NCBI GenBank assembly: GCA_029242715.1 | Contig: JAQWTL010000001.1 | Coordinates: forward strand, 1-54,094 | Reading direction: 5' to 3' | DNA: 54,094 bases | Source: Phycisphaerales bacterium | Lineage (GTDB): Bacteria > Planctomycetota > Phycisphaerae > Phycisphaerales > SM1A02 | Shown: positions 43,086 through 51,967 of the stretch, in pieces | Layout: every line of letters begins with the position of its first letter | How positions within the stretch are numbered: the first letter of the stretch is position 1 | Notes under the pieces: generated by a model | Told to the model about the DNA's origin: nothing | Seen by the model: only the letters and a program-made list of their open reading frames with translations | Databases searched by the model: none | Program-made: the position numbers and the translations under genes

Positions 43086-44223
43086 GCGGCCTGCCCCACG
43101 CAAGATCGGCTATTGCACCAACGTGCATTCCGGGGGCACGCTTGAGGAGATGCTTGCCAATCTCCAGAAGCATGTACCGGGCATCCGGGCCCATCTTGGT
43201 GACAAGGATCCCTTGCCGATCGGCCTCTGGATTTCCCGGCACTCACTTGATGATTTGCTCACCAGTGGCGTCCAGTCTCTGAAGGAGAGACTTGATCAGT
43301 TGCAAGTGGATGTCTTCACGATCAATGGTTTTCCGTATGGAAACTTCCATGGCCAACGCGTCAAGCATCACGTTTACGAACCCAACTGGAGCAACTCAAG
43401 CCGGCTTGTCTACACAATGCAACTGGCTCGGGTCCTGGAAGGCTTGCTTCCCCGCGGCTCGAGTGCCGGCATCTCCACCCTGCCCATAGGCTGGTCGGAC
43501 ATCGCACCCGATCTCGTGGAATCCGCCGCCTCCAATTTGAAAGCCGCTGCATCCACGCTGGCTGCACTGGAATCACAAACAGGCATCTGTCTGCATCTCG
43601 ATATCGAACCTGAACCCGGTTGCCTGTTGCAACGTTCTGGTGATGTGGCCTCTTTCTTCGAGAATCACCTGCTTTGCGCTTCCAATGAAAAAGTGATCCG
43701 AAGGCATCTGAGAGTCTGCCATGATGTATGCCATGCTGCCGTGATGTTTGAATCACAGGAAGATGCCATCAAGACCTATGACACAGCAGGGATCGCGATC
43801 GGCAAGGTCCAGGTGTCTTCAGCACTCCAGGCTGATGGAGGCCATCAGAAACAGATGATGGAACTCGCTGAGTACGTCGAGCCGCGTTGGCTTCACCAGA
43901 CATGCATCCGCCAAGATGAAGACATCACGTTCATCGAAGACCTGCCAATAGCGATCAAAGGCAACTCGCCTAAAGAAGGTGAATGCTGGCGAGTTCATTT
44001 CCATGTCCCGGTCCACCAAACCACCATGGGAAGCCTGTCCACAACCCAGACAGACCTTATTGAAGCCATCAATCTCCTGGCAGACCGCCCAGAGATCACG
44101 GCCTGGGAAGTTGAAACCTACGCCTGGAGCGCAATCCCCAGCAGCCAGGACCAGCCTGATCTGGTGACAGGCATCAGCGAGGAAATCGCCTGGACACGCC
44201 AGGCGCTGGACGCCGCATCATGA
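43078..44223 (+). CDS. eboE: EboE-like xylose-isomerase-type TIM-barrel protein
   Basis: A 381-residue protein of the EboE metabolite-traffic family, with the xylose isomerase/AP endonuclease-like barrel. 'IGYCTNVHSGGTLEEML' opens the family signature, 'FTINGFPYGNFHGQRVKHHV' and 'YEPNWS' follow. 'LHLDIEPEPGCLL' (Glu177) and 'VCHDVCHAAVMFE' (His215, Asp216, His219) look like metal and substrate residues. 'WEVETYAWSAIP' is the closing strand. Proposed to isomerise or epimerise a sugar-like intermediate; unproven. It overlaps its neighbours by 8 bases upstream and ATGA downstream. Confidence 0.85.
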   Translation: MTERPAPRKIGYCTNVHSGGTLEEMLANLQKHVPGIRAHLGDKDPLPIGLWISRHSLDDLLTSGVQSLKERLDQLQVDVFTINGFPYGNFHGQRVKHHVYEPNWSNSSRLVYTMQLARVLEGLLPRGSSAGISTLPIGWSDIAPDLVESAASNLKAAASTLAALESQTGICLHLDIEPEPGCLLQRSGDVASFFENHLLCASNEKVIRRHLRVCHDVCHAAVMFESQEDAIKTYDTAGIAIGKVQVSSALQADGGHQKQMMELAEYVEPRWLHQTCIRQDEDITFIEDLPIAIKGNSPKEGECWRVHFHVPVHQTTMGSLSTTQTDLIEAINLLADRPEITAWEVETYAWSAIPSSQDQPDLVTGISEEIAWTRQALDAAS

Positions 44224-45074
44224 CAAGCCGAATCCGAGCCTGGCTTGATCTTCTGCGGGCATCCAACGTGCCTACTTGCATATCGAATGTTCTGGTGGGC
44301 TGGGCCATTGGCGGCGCGCCGGATCGAATCGGTGATCTTGTTTTCATCGCAGGCGTCATCTGCGCGATCTACCTTGCAGGCATGATCCTCAACGATGTGG
44401 CTGATGCACCATGGGATCGCAGGCATCGAGCTGATCGACCGATTGCATGCAACCTGATTCGTCGAGGAACCGCTGGCATCATCGGAGGCCTTGTCCTGGC
44501 AGCCGCAACAGGTTCAACCATCCTTCTTGGACCTGCTGCCTTCACTGCAACAGCATTCCTGGCAGCCCTTGTCCTTCTGTATGACCTGGCACATCGCGCC
44601 TGGCCGATCGCTGTTCTTGGCATGTCCCTGTGCCGTGCAATGGTCTATCTGGTTGCAGCCATTGTCGCGACTGAAGCGCCACCCTCCATTCCCTTGTTTG
44701 TTTCGATGCTGGCATTAGCTCTCTGGATCGCAGGGTTGACGCTCATCGCCAGAAGAGAATCCGTAGGCAAACCCCTGAGATGGCCCGTGATCCTGCTGTT
44801 CATTTCGCCCCTGGCTGCAGCGTTGTGGATCACTGTCGGAAACATGCCGCTGGCCGTACTCACTGGAAGCCTTCTGCTTCTGCAACTTCTCTGGATCGCC
44901 TCCAGGCTGATGCAGCCTGCTGGCGTAGTACCGGCTGTCCTGGCTTCAATCGCAGGGATCGCACTGCTGGACGCCTTCCTGCTGGGATTGATGGGCTTTC
45001 CATTGCTGGCGGTGATCGCCGTATCCTGTTTCCTGTTCGTGACCATCATCCACCGCCCGCTGCCAGGAACCTGA
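44220..45074 (+). CDS. eboC: EboC-like UbiA-family prenyltransferase
   Basis: A 284-residue integral membrane protein with about nine hydrophobic helices. 'GMILNDVADAPWDRRHRADR' (about 54-73) contains the first Asp-rich NDxxDxxxD motif that binds prenyl diphosphate via Mg2+. The second motif is weak ('YDLAHRAWPIAVLGMSLCR'). UbiA enzymes attach prenyl chains to aromatic or polar acceptors in the membrane; EboC is the cluster member. If active, it would link the soluble product of EboD/B/E to a lipid, which fits a traffic role. ATGA overlap with EboE and 1-base gap to EboF. Confidence 0.85.
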   Translation: MTSRIRAWLDLLRASNVPTCISNVLVGWAIGGAPDRIGDLVFIAGVICAIYLAGMILNDVADAPWDRRHRADRPIACNLIRRGTAGIIGGLVLAAATGSTILLGPAAFTATAFLAALVLLYDLAHRAWPIAVLGMSLCRAMVYLVAAIVATEAPPSIPLFVSMLALALWIAGLTLIARRESVGKPLRWPVILLFISPLAAALWITVGNMPLAVLTGSLLLLQLLWIASRLMQPAGVVPAVLASIAGIALLDAFLLGLMGFPLLAVIAVSCFLFVTIIHRPLPGT

Positions 45075-45075
45075 T

Positions 45076-46452
45076 GTGACTGACACGCCAAAGCCCGTAG
45101 CACTGATCAACATCGTCGGATTGACCGCCGACATGCTGGACGAACGGATGCCACGCCTTCGTTCCTTTGCCTCATCATGTTCATCACGAACATTGACACC
45201 TGTGCTGCCTGCCCTGACCTGTTCGGTCCAATCAAGCATGCTGACAGGTGTTCTGCCCGAGGAGCATGGAATCGTCGGAAATGGATGGTACGAACGTGAT
45301 CAGGCAGAGATCCGCTTCTGGAAACAATCGAACCATCTGGTGCAGGCTGAAAAGGTGTGGGAAACCGCCAGGCGGCGTGCCCCAGGACTGACGGTTGCCA
45401 ACTGCTTCTGGTGGTACGCAATGCATGCCAGCACTGATATCGCCATTACTCCACGCCCCATGTACCCGGCCGATGGCCGCAAGATCCCGGACATCTACAC
45501 CACCCCACCTGAACTCAGGGACATCCTCCAGGCGTCACTCGGTCAGTTCCCACTCTTCAATTTCTGGGGACCAACTGCAAACATCGCATCCAGTCAATGG
45601 ATCGCCGAGTCCGCCAGAATGGTTCACGACCAGTATGCGCCCGACCTCCTCATGGTCTACCTGCCCCATTTGGACTATGACCTGCAGCGTTTCGGACCAG
45701 ATGATCCTCGCTGCGATCGAGCCATGTCTGAAATCGACGAGGTTGCCGGCAATCTGATCGAGCGATTACATGCCGATGGAAGGCGTGTCATCATCGTCAG
45801 TGAATACGGAATCGGACCAGTTCGAAACGCGGTGTTCCCAAACAGAATTCTGCGCAAAGCTGGACTGCTGAATTGTCGTGAAGAAATGGGACGAGAACTT
45901 CTCGATCCCGGAGGCAGCACGGCCTTTGCAGTCGCAGATCATCAGATAGCACATGTCTATGTTCAGGATCCCGCCAGGCATGAGGAAGTAGCCGCATTGT
46001 TCGACTCAACAGATGGGATCGCAACGGTTCTCATGGCTGAGTCACGCAAGCAAGCCGGGCTTGATCATCCAAGAGCTGGCGACCTGGTACTACTTTCCGA
46101 ACAGGATCATTGGTTCACATGGGATTACTGGCTTGATGATTCCCGGGCCCCTGATTACGCGAGAACAATCGATATCCATCGCAAGCCTGGCTATGACCCA
46201 AGAGAGTTGCTCTTTGCTCCTGGCTGGGCGGGAAGCACGCCTCGATTGATGTTCAAACTGCTCGCACGCAAACTGGGGCAACGCACGATCATGGATGCCA
46301 TTTCACTTGATACGCAACGGGTTGGTGGCTCCCACGGGCTCACTGGAGATGGAACGGGCGGCATCATCATCCAGGAAGATGGCGACAACCTGCCCGACAG
46401 CGTGCCGTGTACCGCCGTACGCGACATTGTCCTCAGTACCCTGTTTCGTTGA
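45076..46452 (+). CDS. eboF: EboF-like alkaline phosphatase/phosphodiesterase-fold protein lacking several metal ligands
   Basis: A 458-residue protein of the nucleotide pyrophosphatase/phosphodiesterase fold. 'TPVLPALTCSVQSSMLTGVL' and 'PEEHGIVGNGWY' are the catalytic-Thr region (Thr48). Expected metal ligands are mostly changed: 'INIVGLTADML' instead of 'xxxDGLRxDxL' (Val14 for Asp), 'LPHLDYDLQRFGP' with Asp200 kept but Gln204 for His, and 'VSEYGIG' (Glu243, Tyr244) for the usual SDHG. 'VGGSHGL' near the end keeps the last His. So catalysis, if any, differs from true NPPs. No signal peptide seen. GTG start one base after the EboC stop. Convergent with the beta-helix gene. Confidence 0.82.
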   Translation: MTDTPKPVALINIVGLTADMLDERMPRLRSFASSCSSRTLTPVLPALTCSVQSSMLTGVLPEEHGIVGNGWYERDQAEIRFWKQSNHLVQAEKVWETARRRAPGLTVANCFWWYAMHASTDIAITPRPMYPADGRKIPDIYTTPPELRDILQASLGQFPLFNFWGPTANIASSQWIAESARMVHDQYAPDLLMVYLPHLDYDLQRFGPDDPRCDRAMSEIDEVAGNLIERLHADGRRVIIVSEYGIGPVRNAVFPNRILRKAGLLNCREEMGRELLDPGGSTAFAVADHQIAHVYVQDPARHEEVAALFDSTDGIATVLMAESRKQAGLDHPRAGDLVLLSEQDHWFTWDYWLDDSRAPDYARTIDIHRKPGYDPRELLFAPGWAGSTPRLMFKLLARKLGQRTIMDAISLDTQRVGGSHGLTGDGTGGIIIQEDGDNLPDSVPCTAVRDIVLSTLFR

Positions 46453-46461
46453 AGGGTCGTT

Positions 46462-47532
46462 CTAGCGCCAAAGCAGCAGGAGCATCAGCGCATCACGATC
46501 ATCGATTCGACCATCATGATTCAGATCGTTGCCATGAGTAATCTTCTGACCGACTTGCCCATGACAATCAGAACCGTCCATCCGGTAGCTCCCGGCAGCG
46601 TCTTCACATGATTGCCTGCTGGCCACAAGGCAGGATCCATCACCCAGGACGCAAGCGCCCTTGGGAGCAACAGCCGTCACATGTGGCGCAGCCCCTCCTG
46701 CAACATCATCATGATTCGTCAGGTGCTTGCAATCCACGAGGGTGCTGACACCCTTGTATCCGTTGCACACGGCTCCACCTTTGTAGGTGGCACGATTGCG
46801 GTCAAAGATGCAGTTCTTCAATGAGCCCTTGCTGCCGTATTGGTACACACCGCCGCCGTAGTAACTGGCCCGGTTTGATTCAAACCGACATCCGGTGATC
46901 AAAGCCAATGTGCCATCAGCGTTGTAGATGGCGCCCCCGCTGTACCGACCTTCGTTGTTATCAAACATGCAGTCGGCAATGACAGGTTTGCTTTGAACGC
47001 TGTAGATCGCCCCGCCTTTTTCTGCCGCATTGCCCTTGAAGCTGCATTTCTCGAAGCGAGCCTGTGAATTACGAGCCATGTAGATGGCTCCGCCGTTGTA
47101 ATTGACGTTGTTGTTCACGAACTGGCAATTCCGGATGGTCGGAGAGGACTCAAGGAGAAGGAGTCCCCCGCCAACTGCAGACCTGTTGCCATAGAGGTTC
47201 CTGTGGCCAGTGCCGTTGATGATCATGAAACCATCGATGATGGTCTCAGGCCCCTCGCCTTGGATGCACCGCAGGACACTTTCATCCAGTGATGTGCCAT
47301 CAAGCACGGTCTTGCCATCACCCTCACGAGCAAGCAAGGTGATCGGCTTGCCCTTCAAGTCGATGGCCTCATTCCAGGTGCCCATCTTCACGGAGACGAC
47401 GTCACCGGGCTTGGCCTCATCCACAGCCCCTTGAATGGTCGCCACAGCTTCTGGTACCCGTATTTCACGGGCATCAGCAGCATGCGATGCAAGCAGCAAC
47501 GCCGAAGCGATCATGGTCAATGTGAATTTCAT
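46462..47532 (-). CDS. Secreted parallel beta-helix protein with Cys-rich repeat and dockerin
   Basis: A 356-residue exported protein, signal peptide 'MKFTLTMIASALLLASHAADA'. The central part is a right-handed beta-helix (pectate-lyase-like fold) with repeated rungs ending in asparagine-rich turns: 'SPTIRNCQFVNNNVNYNGGA', 'QARFEKCSFKGNAAEKGGAI', 'KPVIADCMFDNNEGRYSGGA'. Next comes a 'GACVLGDGSCLVASRQSCED' unit like the Cys-rich repeats of the metalloprotease at 5.7 kb. The end, 'GNDLNHDGRIDDRDALMLLL', is a single EF-hand/dockerin loop. No catalytic residues can be assigned, so it may bind rather than cut polysaccharide. Confidence 0.8.
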   Translation of the reverse strand: MKFTLTMIASALLLASHAADAREIRVPEAVATIQGAVDEAKPGDVVSVKMGTWNEAIDLKGKPITLLAREGDGKTVLDGTSLDESVLRCIQGEGPETIIDGFMIINGTGHRNLYGNRSAVGGGLLLLESSPTIRNCQFVNNNVNYNGGAIYMARNSQARFEKCSFKGNAAEKGGAIYSVQSKPVIADCMFDNNEGRYSGGAIYNADGTLALITGCRFESNRASYYGGGVYQYGSKGSLKNCIFDRNRATYKGGAVCNGYKGVSTLVDCKHLTNHDDVAGGAAPHVTAVAPKGACVLGDGSCLVASRQSCEDAAGSYRMDGSDCHGQVGQKITHGNDLNHDGRIDDRDALMLLLLWR

Positions 47533-47810
47533 CTGATGGGACTAGAACCAAGGGTTGATGTATGGAAATGCTGGGAAGACCGGGAATTATGGCAGGCTGA
47601 ACCCTCCAGAGCGATAGGAGATCGGCAAGTTGGCCTGTTTCCCTCCTGAGAGAGGAAAAAAAAGGCATAGAACCCATTTAAATCGCACAAACAGACTATC
47701 AACGGACACCTCCAAGACTGGTACTGGTCGGCATACACTCCCGGTTCGTTCCCAATCCAACTCCAGCCCTCATTAACTCATATAGCCCGTGGCTCCAGAG
47801 ACCAACGCCC
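47533..47810. other. Divergent intergenic region before tricorn and beta-helix genes
   Basis: This 278-base region separates two divergent starts, so it should hold promoters for both. It contains an A8 tract at about 47655-47663 and an imperfect TTTCCCTC/GAGAGGAAA hairpin before it. Neither has the form of a terminator. No ORF or RNA gene recognised. Confidence 0.35.
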
Positions 47811-50800
47811 ATGAAACCATTGAAAAGCTTATTCCTGGCACTCATCTGCCTGAGTCTTGCCCTAACTGCCCCTGGGGTAATGGCTGAAGCCCAACCCCAC
47901 GGGATGATGCTCCGATTTCCGGACGTATCCGAAGATCGCATCGTCTTTTCATACGCCAATGATCTTTGGACGGTTCCACGTGAGGGCGGTCTTGCTCAAC
48001 CTCTGGCCAGCCCACCGGGCACTGAGCGGATGCCTCGGTTCAGCCCTGATGGATCTCAGATCGCCTTCTCAGGCAACTATGACGGGAACGTCGACCTGTA
48101 TGTCGTCCCGGTTGAAGGCGGTGTACCCAACCGTGCGACTTATCACCCTGAAGGTGAAATCATGCTCGACTGGACGCCTGAGGGTGACCTCATGTTCCAG
48201 GCTCGCAACTATCAGGGCAATGCCAGGATCTCTCGGCTCTTCACAACCTCTCCTGAGGGAGGCCTCCCCCAGCCACTTCCAGTTCCATACGGAACCAGGG
48301 GCGCCATCAGTGGTGATGGGCAATACCTTGCGTACACGCCCTGGTCGCGTGATGGCAGCACCTGGAAACGGTATCGCGGTGGCATGGCAACCGACCTGTG
48401 GCTCATTCACCTCCCCAGCGGCAAGGCGACACAGCTGACAGATTGGGAAGGCACTGACACCCAACCAATGTGGCACGGCAATGTCCTGTACTACCTCAGT
48501 GATGCCGGGCCTGCTCACCGCAAGAACATCTGGACCATGAACCATGAAACAGGAGATGCTCGCCAGGTCACCTTTTTCAAGGATCATGATGTGCAGTGGC
48601 CGACAGTCGGCCCTGGACCCAATGGGCAAGGCGAGATCATTCTGCAAGCCGGCACCGGTCTTCAACTACTTGATCTCGAAACTGAAAAACTGACACCCGT
48701 GAATGTCACGATTCCAGGCGACCGACCAACTATTCGAACGTATCGATTGCCTGTCGAGGATGAAATCAACAACGTCCACATCTCACCTTCTGCTCAACGA
48801 GTTGTGCTTGAAGCTCATGGTGACATCTGGTCATTGCCCGTAGAAGAAGGGCCTGCTCGAAACCTCACACGAAGCAGCCACCAGGCAGACCGTGATCCGA
48901 ACTGGAGTCCAGATGGACAATGGATCGCATTCTTCAGCGATCGCTCCGGTGAATATGAACTCTGGATGCAGCAATCCGATGGGCGAGACGAACCGCGTCA
49001 AATCACAACTGACGGCGGCGTATTCAAACATGCCTTGGGTTGGAATCCTGACGGAACAATGTTCGCCTTCGGTGACATGACGGGAGCGATCTATCTGTAC
49101 TCGGTCGATGACGAAACCGTGACAACCGTCGACCATGATCCTCTGGCACAATTGCCAAGCATTTCCTGGTCGCCAGATGGTCGGTGGCTTGCCTACCAAC
49201 GAACCCAGGAGGACACGGTTCATGGTGCCCTGTGGGTCTACGACACCATTGATGGAACTCGACATCGATTGACCAGTGGCATGTTCAGCGACAGCGAACC
49301 TGTCTTCGATCGTGATGGCGACTTCCTGTATTTCACTTCCAATCGCTCATTCTTTCCGACGTACTCCAATGTGGACGACACCTTCATCTATGACGATGGC
49401 GGCATGCTGATGATGGCACCCCTTCGGGCAGACATCGACTCTCCATGGCTCGTGGAAGTAAGCGAAGAGGAATGGGAAAATGCGGAAGACGCTGAGGAAC
49501 CATTGGACGCTGACATCCTGGTCGGCCAATGGGAAGGCGGAGATGACGAGACGGAAGTGACGCTGGACATTCAGCGGAACGAAGAAGATGCTCTGGAAGG
49601 CACCTGGACTGCGGGCGATGATGAGTCCATTGAAATCAAGGCTGATCTTGATGACGAAACAGGTGAAGTCCACCTTCGTTCTCTCGAAGTGGAAGGAGAG
49701 GAACCTCTGCTGGAACTGATGTTCAGCCTGGAGGACGACTCCCTCGAGGGGATGGATGAAGACTCTGGCTGGATGCTTGAACGTGCAGCAGAACCCATGC
49801 AGATAGACATCCAGGGATTCGAGTCAAGGTCCATGGCATTGCCGCTGCCACCCGGCTCCTACAGCCAACTTGCCATCACGGACAACGGCCAACTGATCTA
49901 CGTGGACAACAGCAAGGAGTCCATCTTCTCAATCGATACCCATGATCGAGATGCCGAACCTGCGTTCATTGCGGATGGTGACTTCTTCATGCTTACGCCT
50001 GATGGTTCATCCATGCTCCTCAGCAATGGTGAATCACTGGCCGTCGCACCGGCCATGGAAGGGGCCGAACCTTCGCCCGTCGACACCTCCAGAATGGTGA
50101 TTGTCGTCGATCCGCGAGCGGAATGGGAACAGATCTTCGATGACACCTGGCGCATCTTCCGCGACTACTTCTATCTGGAAAACATGCACGGCGTGGACTG
50201 GGAGGCTGTTCGAGAACAATATCGCCCGATGCTTGCCGACTGCACGACCCGGGAAGATCTGAATTTCGTGATTGATCAGATGATCTCGGAATTGAATGTC
50301 GGACATGCCTACAACTTCGGAAGCCCATACGAATATGGAGACTACGAACCCGTTGGAATGCTGGGTGTCGACTTCGAGTCGACCGATGGCGGTTGGCGAA
50401 TCCAGAAAATTCATCGTGGCGGGAGCTGGGATGCAGATGCACGAGGACCACTTGGCATACCGGGACTGAATATCAATGAGGGCGACCATCTGCTTGCCGT
50501 CAATGGCATTCCCCTGGACCCAGCGGTCGACCCGCATGCCGCGCTGGTTGGCACGGCAGGCACCCCGACTGTTCTGACCATCAGTACCGCAGAGGATGAG
50601 CAGGAACGCGAAGTGACTGTTACCCCTGTCGGCTATGACGGAAATCTTCGCTATCGCTCCTGGGTCGAAGACAATCGCAGAGTTGTTGATGAAGCAACAG
50701 ACGGCCGTGTTGGCTACATCCATGTGCCGGACACGGGTGTCAATGGTCAGAACGAGTTGTTCCGACAGTTCTTCGGACAGTCCGGCAAGGACGCGCTCAT

Positions 50801-51332
50801 CATCGATGAACGCTTCAATGGTGGCGGCCAGATCCCCTGGCGTTTCATTGAACTCCTCAATCGACCGGCCACCAACTACTGGGCCGTTCGAAATGGCCGG
50901 GACTGGACCACTCCCTATACCGCCCACCACGGCCCGAAGTGCATGCTCATCAATGGTCTTGCCGGATCTGGTGGAGACATGTTCCCTTGGCTGTTCCGCA
51001 AATCAAACCTCGGCCCGGTCATCGGCGAACGGACCTGGGGAGGACTGGTCGGAATCTCAGGCAATCCCAGTCTGATTGATGGCAGCGGAGTTGCCGTTCC
51101 GACATTCGGTTTCTATGAGACCGACGGAACCTGGGGAGTGGAAGGCCATGGTGTCGATCCAGACATCGAGGTCATCGCCAATCCTGAAATCATGATGAAT
51201 GGAACCGATCCACAACTCCAACGAGCCATTGATGAAATGCTCGCCGCAATAGAGAACAATCCTCCCAACAAACCCCGTCGTCCGGCATCACCGGATCGTC
51301 GTGGCATGGGACTATCTGAGGAAGACCGATGA
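47811..51332 (+). CDS. Secreted tricorn-type protease (S41)
   Basis: A 1173-residue protein with signal peptide ('SLFLALICLSLALTAPGVMA'). It has two beta-propellers with WD40-like 'SPDG' blades (e.g. 'RMPRFSPDGSQIAFSGNYDG', 'DPNWSPDGQWIAFFSD'), a helical C1 domain, a PDZ-like domain (about 848-940) and the S41 catalytic domain. The nucleophile is Ser1053 in 'NGLAGSGGDMFPW' and the general base His832 in 'NVGHAYNFG', as in tricorn. Tricorn proteases degrade peptides released by other proteases. A strongly acidic insertion ('VSEEEWENAEDAEE' to 'MLERAAEP', about 550-665) sits after the second propeller. The stop overlaps the YceI gene (ATGA). Confidence 0.9.
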   Translation: MKPLKSLFLALICLSLALTAPGVMAEAQPHGMMLRFPDVSEDRIVFSYANDLWTVPREGGLAQPLASPPGTERMPRFSPDGSQIAFSGNYDGNVDLYVVPVEGGVPNRATYHPEGEIMLDWTPEGDLMFQARNYQGNARISRLFTTSPEGGLPQPLPVPYGTRGAISGDGQYLAYTPWSRDGSTWKRYRGGMATDLWLIHLPSGKATQLTDWEGTDTQPMWHGNVLYYLSDAGPAHRKNIWTMNHETGDARQVTFFKDHDVQWPTVGPGPNGQGEIILQAGTGLQLLDLETEKLTPVNVTIPGDRPTIRTYRLPVEDEINNVHISPSAQRVVLEAHGDIWSLPVEEGPARNLTRSSHQADRDPNWSPDGQWIAFFSDRSGEYELWMQQSDGRDEPRQITTDGGVFKHALGWNPDGTMFAFGDMTGAIYLYSVDDETVTTVDHDPLAQLPSISWSPDGRWLAYQRTQEDTVHGALWVYDTIDGTRHRLTSGMFSDSEPVFDRDGDFLYFTSNRSFFPTYSNVDDTFIYDDGGMLMMAPLRADIDSPWLVEVSEEEWENAEDAEEPLDADILVGQWEGGDDETEVTLDIQRNEEDALEGTWTAGDDESIEIKADLDDETGEVHLRSLEVEGEEPLLELMFSLEDDSLEGMDEDSGWMLERAAEPMQIDIQGFESRSMALPLPPGSYSQLAITDNGQLIYVDNSKESIFSIDTHDRDAEPAFIADGDFFMLTPDGSSMLLSNGESLAVAPAMEGAEPSPVDTSRMVIVVDPRAEWEQIFDDTWRIFRDYFYLENMHGVDWEAVREQYRPMLADCTTREDLNFVIDQMISELNVGHAYNFGSPYEYGDYEPVGMLGVDFESTDGGWRIQKIHRGGSWDADARGPLGIPGLNINEGDHLLAVNGIPLDPAVDPHAALVGTAGTPTVLTISTAEDEQEREVTVTPVGYDGNLRYRSWVEDNRRVVDEATDGRVGYIHVPDTGVNGQNELFRQFFGQSGKDALIIDERFNGGGQIPWRFIELLNRPATNYWAVRNGRDWTTPYTAHHGPKCMLINGLAGSGGDMFPWLFRKSNLGPVIGERTWGGLVGISGNPSLIDGSGVAVPTFGFYETDGTWGVEGHGVDPDIEVIANPEIMMNGTDPQLQRAIDEMLAAIENNPPNKPRRPASPDRRGMGLSEEDR

Positions 51333-51967
51333 GAAAGACACAACACGTATCACGTTCAATGCTGGCACTCTCAACCACCGCGTTGCTGGTCATGGCAATG
51401 GTGGCTGGTGGACTTGCAAGACAGGATGACTCACCAACCCCCACTACTGCTGATGGCCCTTCAACATGGACAGTTGATTCCGTTCACAGCACTGTTCTGT
51501 TCCGCGTAACGCACATGGGTGCTGGTGCCTTCTGGGGCCGTTTCAATGATCCATCTGGTGAAATCAAATGGGATCACACTGGCCAGGCCTGCCCGACATT
51601 TGATGTGACGGTCCCGGTCAAGAGCGTTGATTCTGGGAATAAAAAACTGGATGGTCATCTTCGAAGCATGGACTTCTTCAATGAGCCCGAACATCCGAAC
51701 ATGACTTTCAAGAGCACCGGATGTACGCCTGATGGCGAGAATCGCTGGGAGATGTCCGGTGAACTCACCCTGCTTGGCAAGACCAAGCCCATCAAGGTCA
51801 AACTGGAATTGATCGGCCAGGCAGATCTTGGCAGAGGTCACCGTAGTGGCTTCGAAGCCACCTTCATCATCAAGCGAAGCGAGTACGGCATGGACTGGGG
51901 TGTTGAACGAGGTTCATTGGGCGATACGGTCAAGATCATCGCATCACTGGAAGTGGTCAAGAAGTAG
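51329..51967 (+). CDS. YceI family protein
   Basis: A 212-residue exported protein. The signal ('LALSTTALLVMAMVAGGLA') is followed by a YceI lipocalin-like domain: 'WTVDSVHSTVLFRVTHMGAG', 'VPVKSVDSGNKKLDGHLRSM', 'DFFNEPEHPNMTFKST', 'GELTLLGKTKPIKVKLELIG' and a YceI-type ending. YceI proteins bind polyprenoid or other lipophilic molecules in the periplasm. The start overlaps the tricorn stop by ATGA, so the two are co-translated. Its last 11 bases overlap the end of the convergent ABC gene. Confidence 0.9.
   Translation: MRKTQHVSRSMLALSTTALLVMAMVAGGLARQDDSPTPTTADGPSTWTVDSVHSTVLFRVTHMGAGAFWGRFNDPSGEIKWDHTGQACPTFDVTVPVKSVDSGNKKLDGHLRSMDFFNEPEHPNMTFKSTGCTPDGENRWEMSGELTLLGKTKPIKVKLELIGQADLGRGHRSGFEATFIIKRSEYGMDWGVERGSLGDTVKIIASLEVVKK

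Noticed and set aside
47640-47670. Terminator-like hairpin with A8 tract
   Set aside because: The stem is imperfect and the T tract would precede, not follow, the hairpin on the minus strand.
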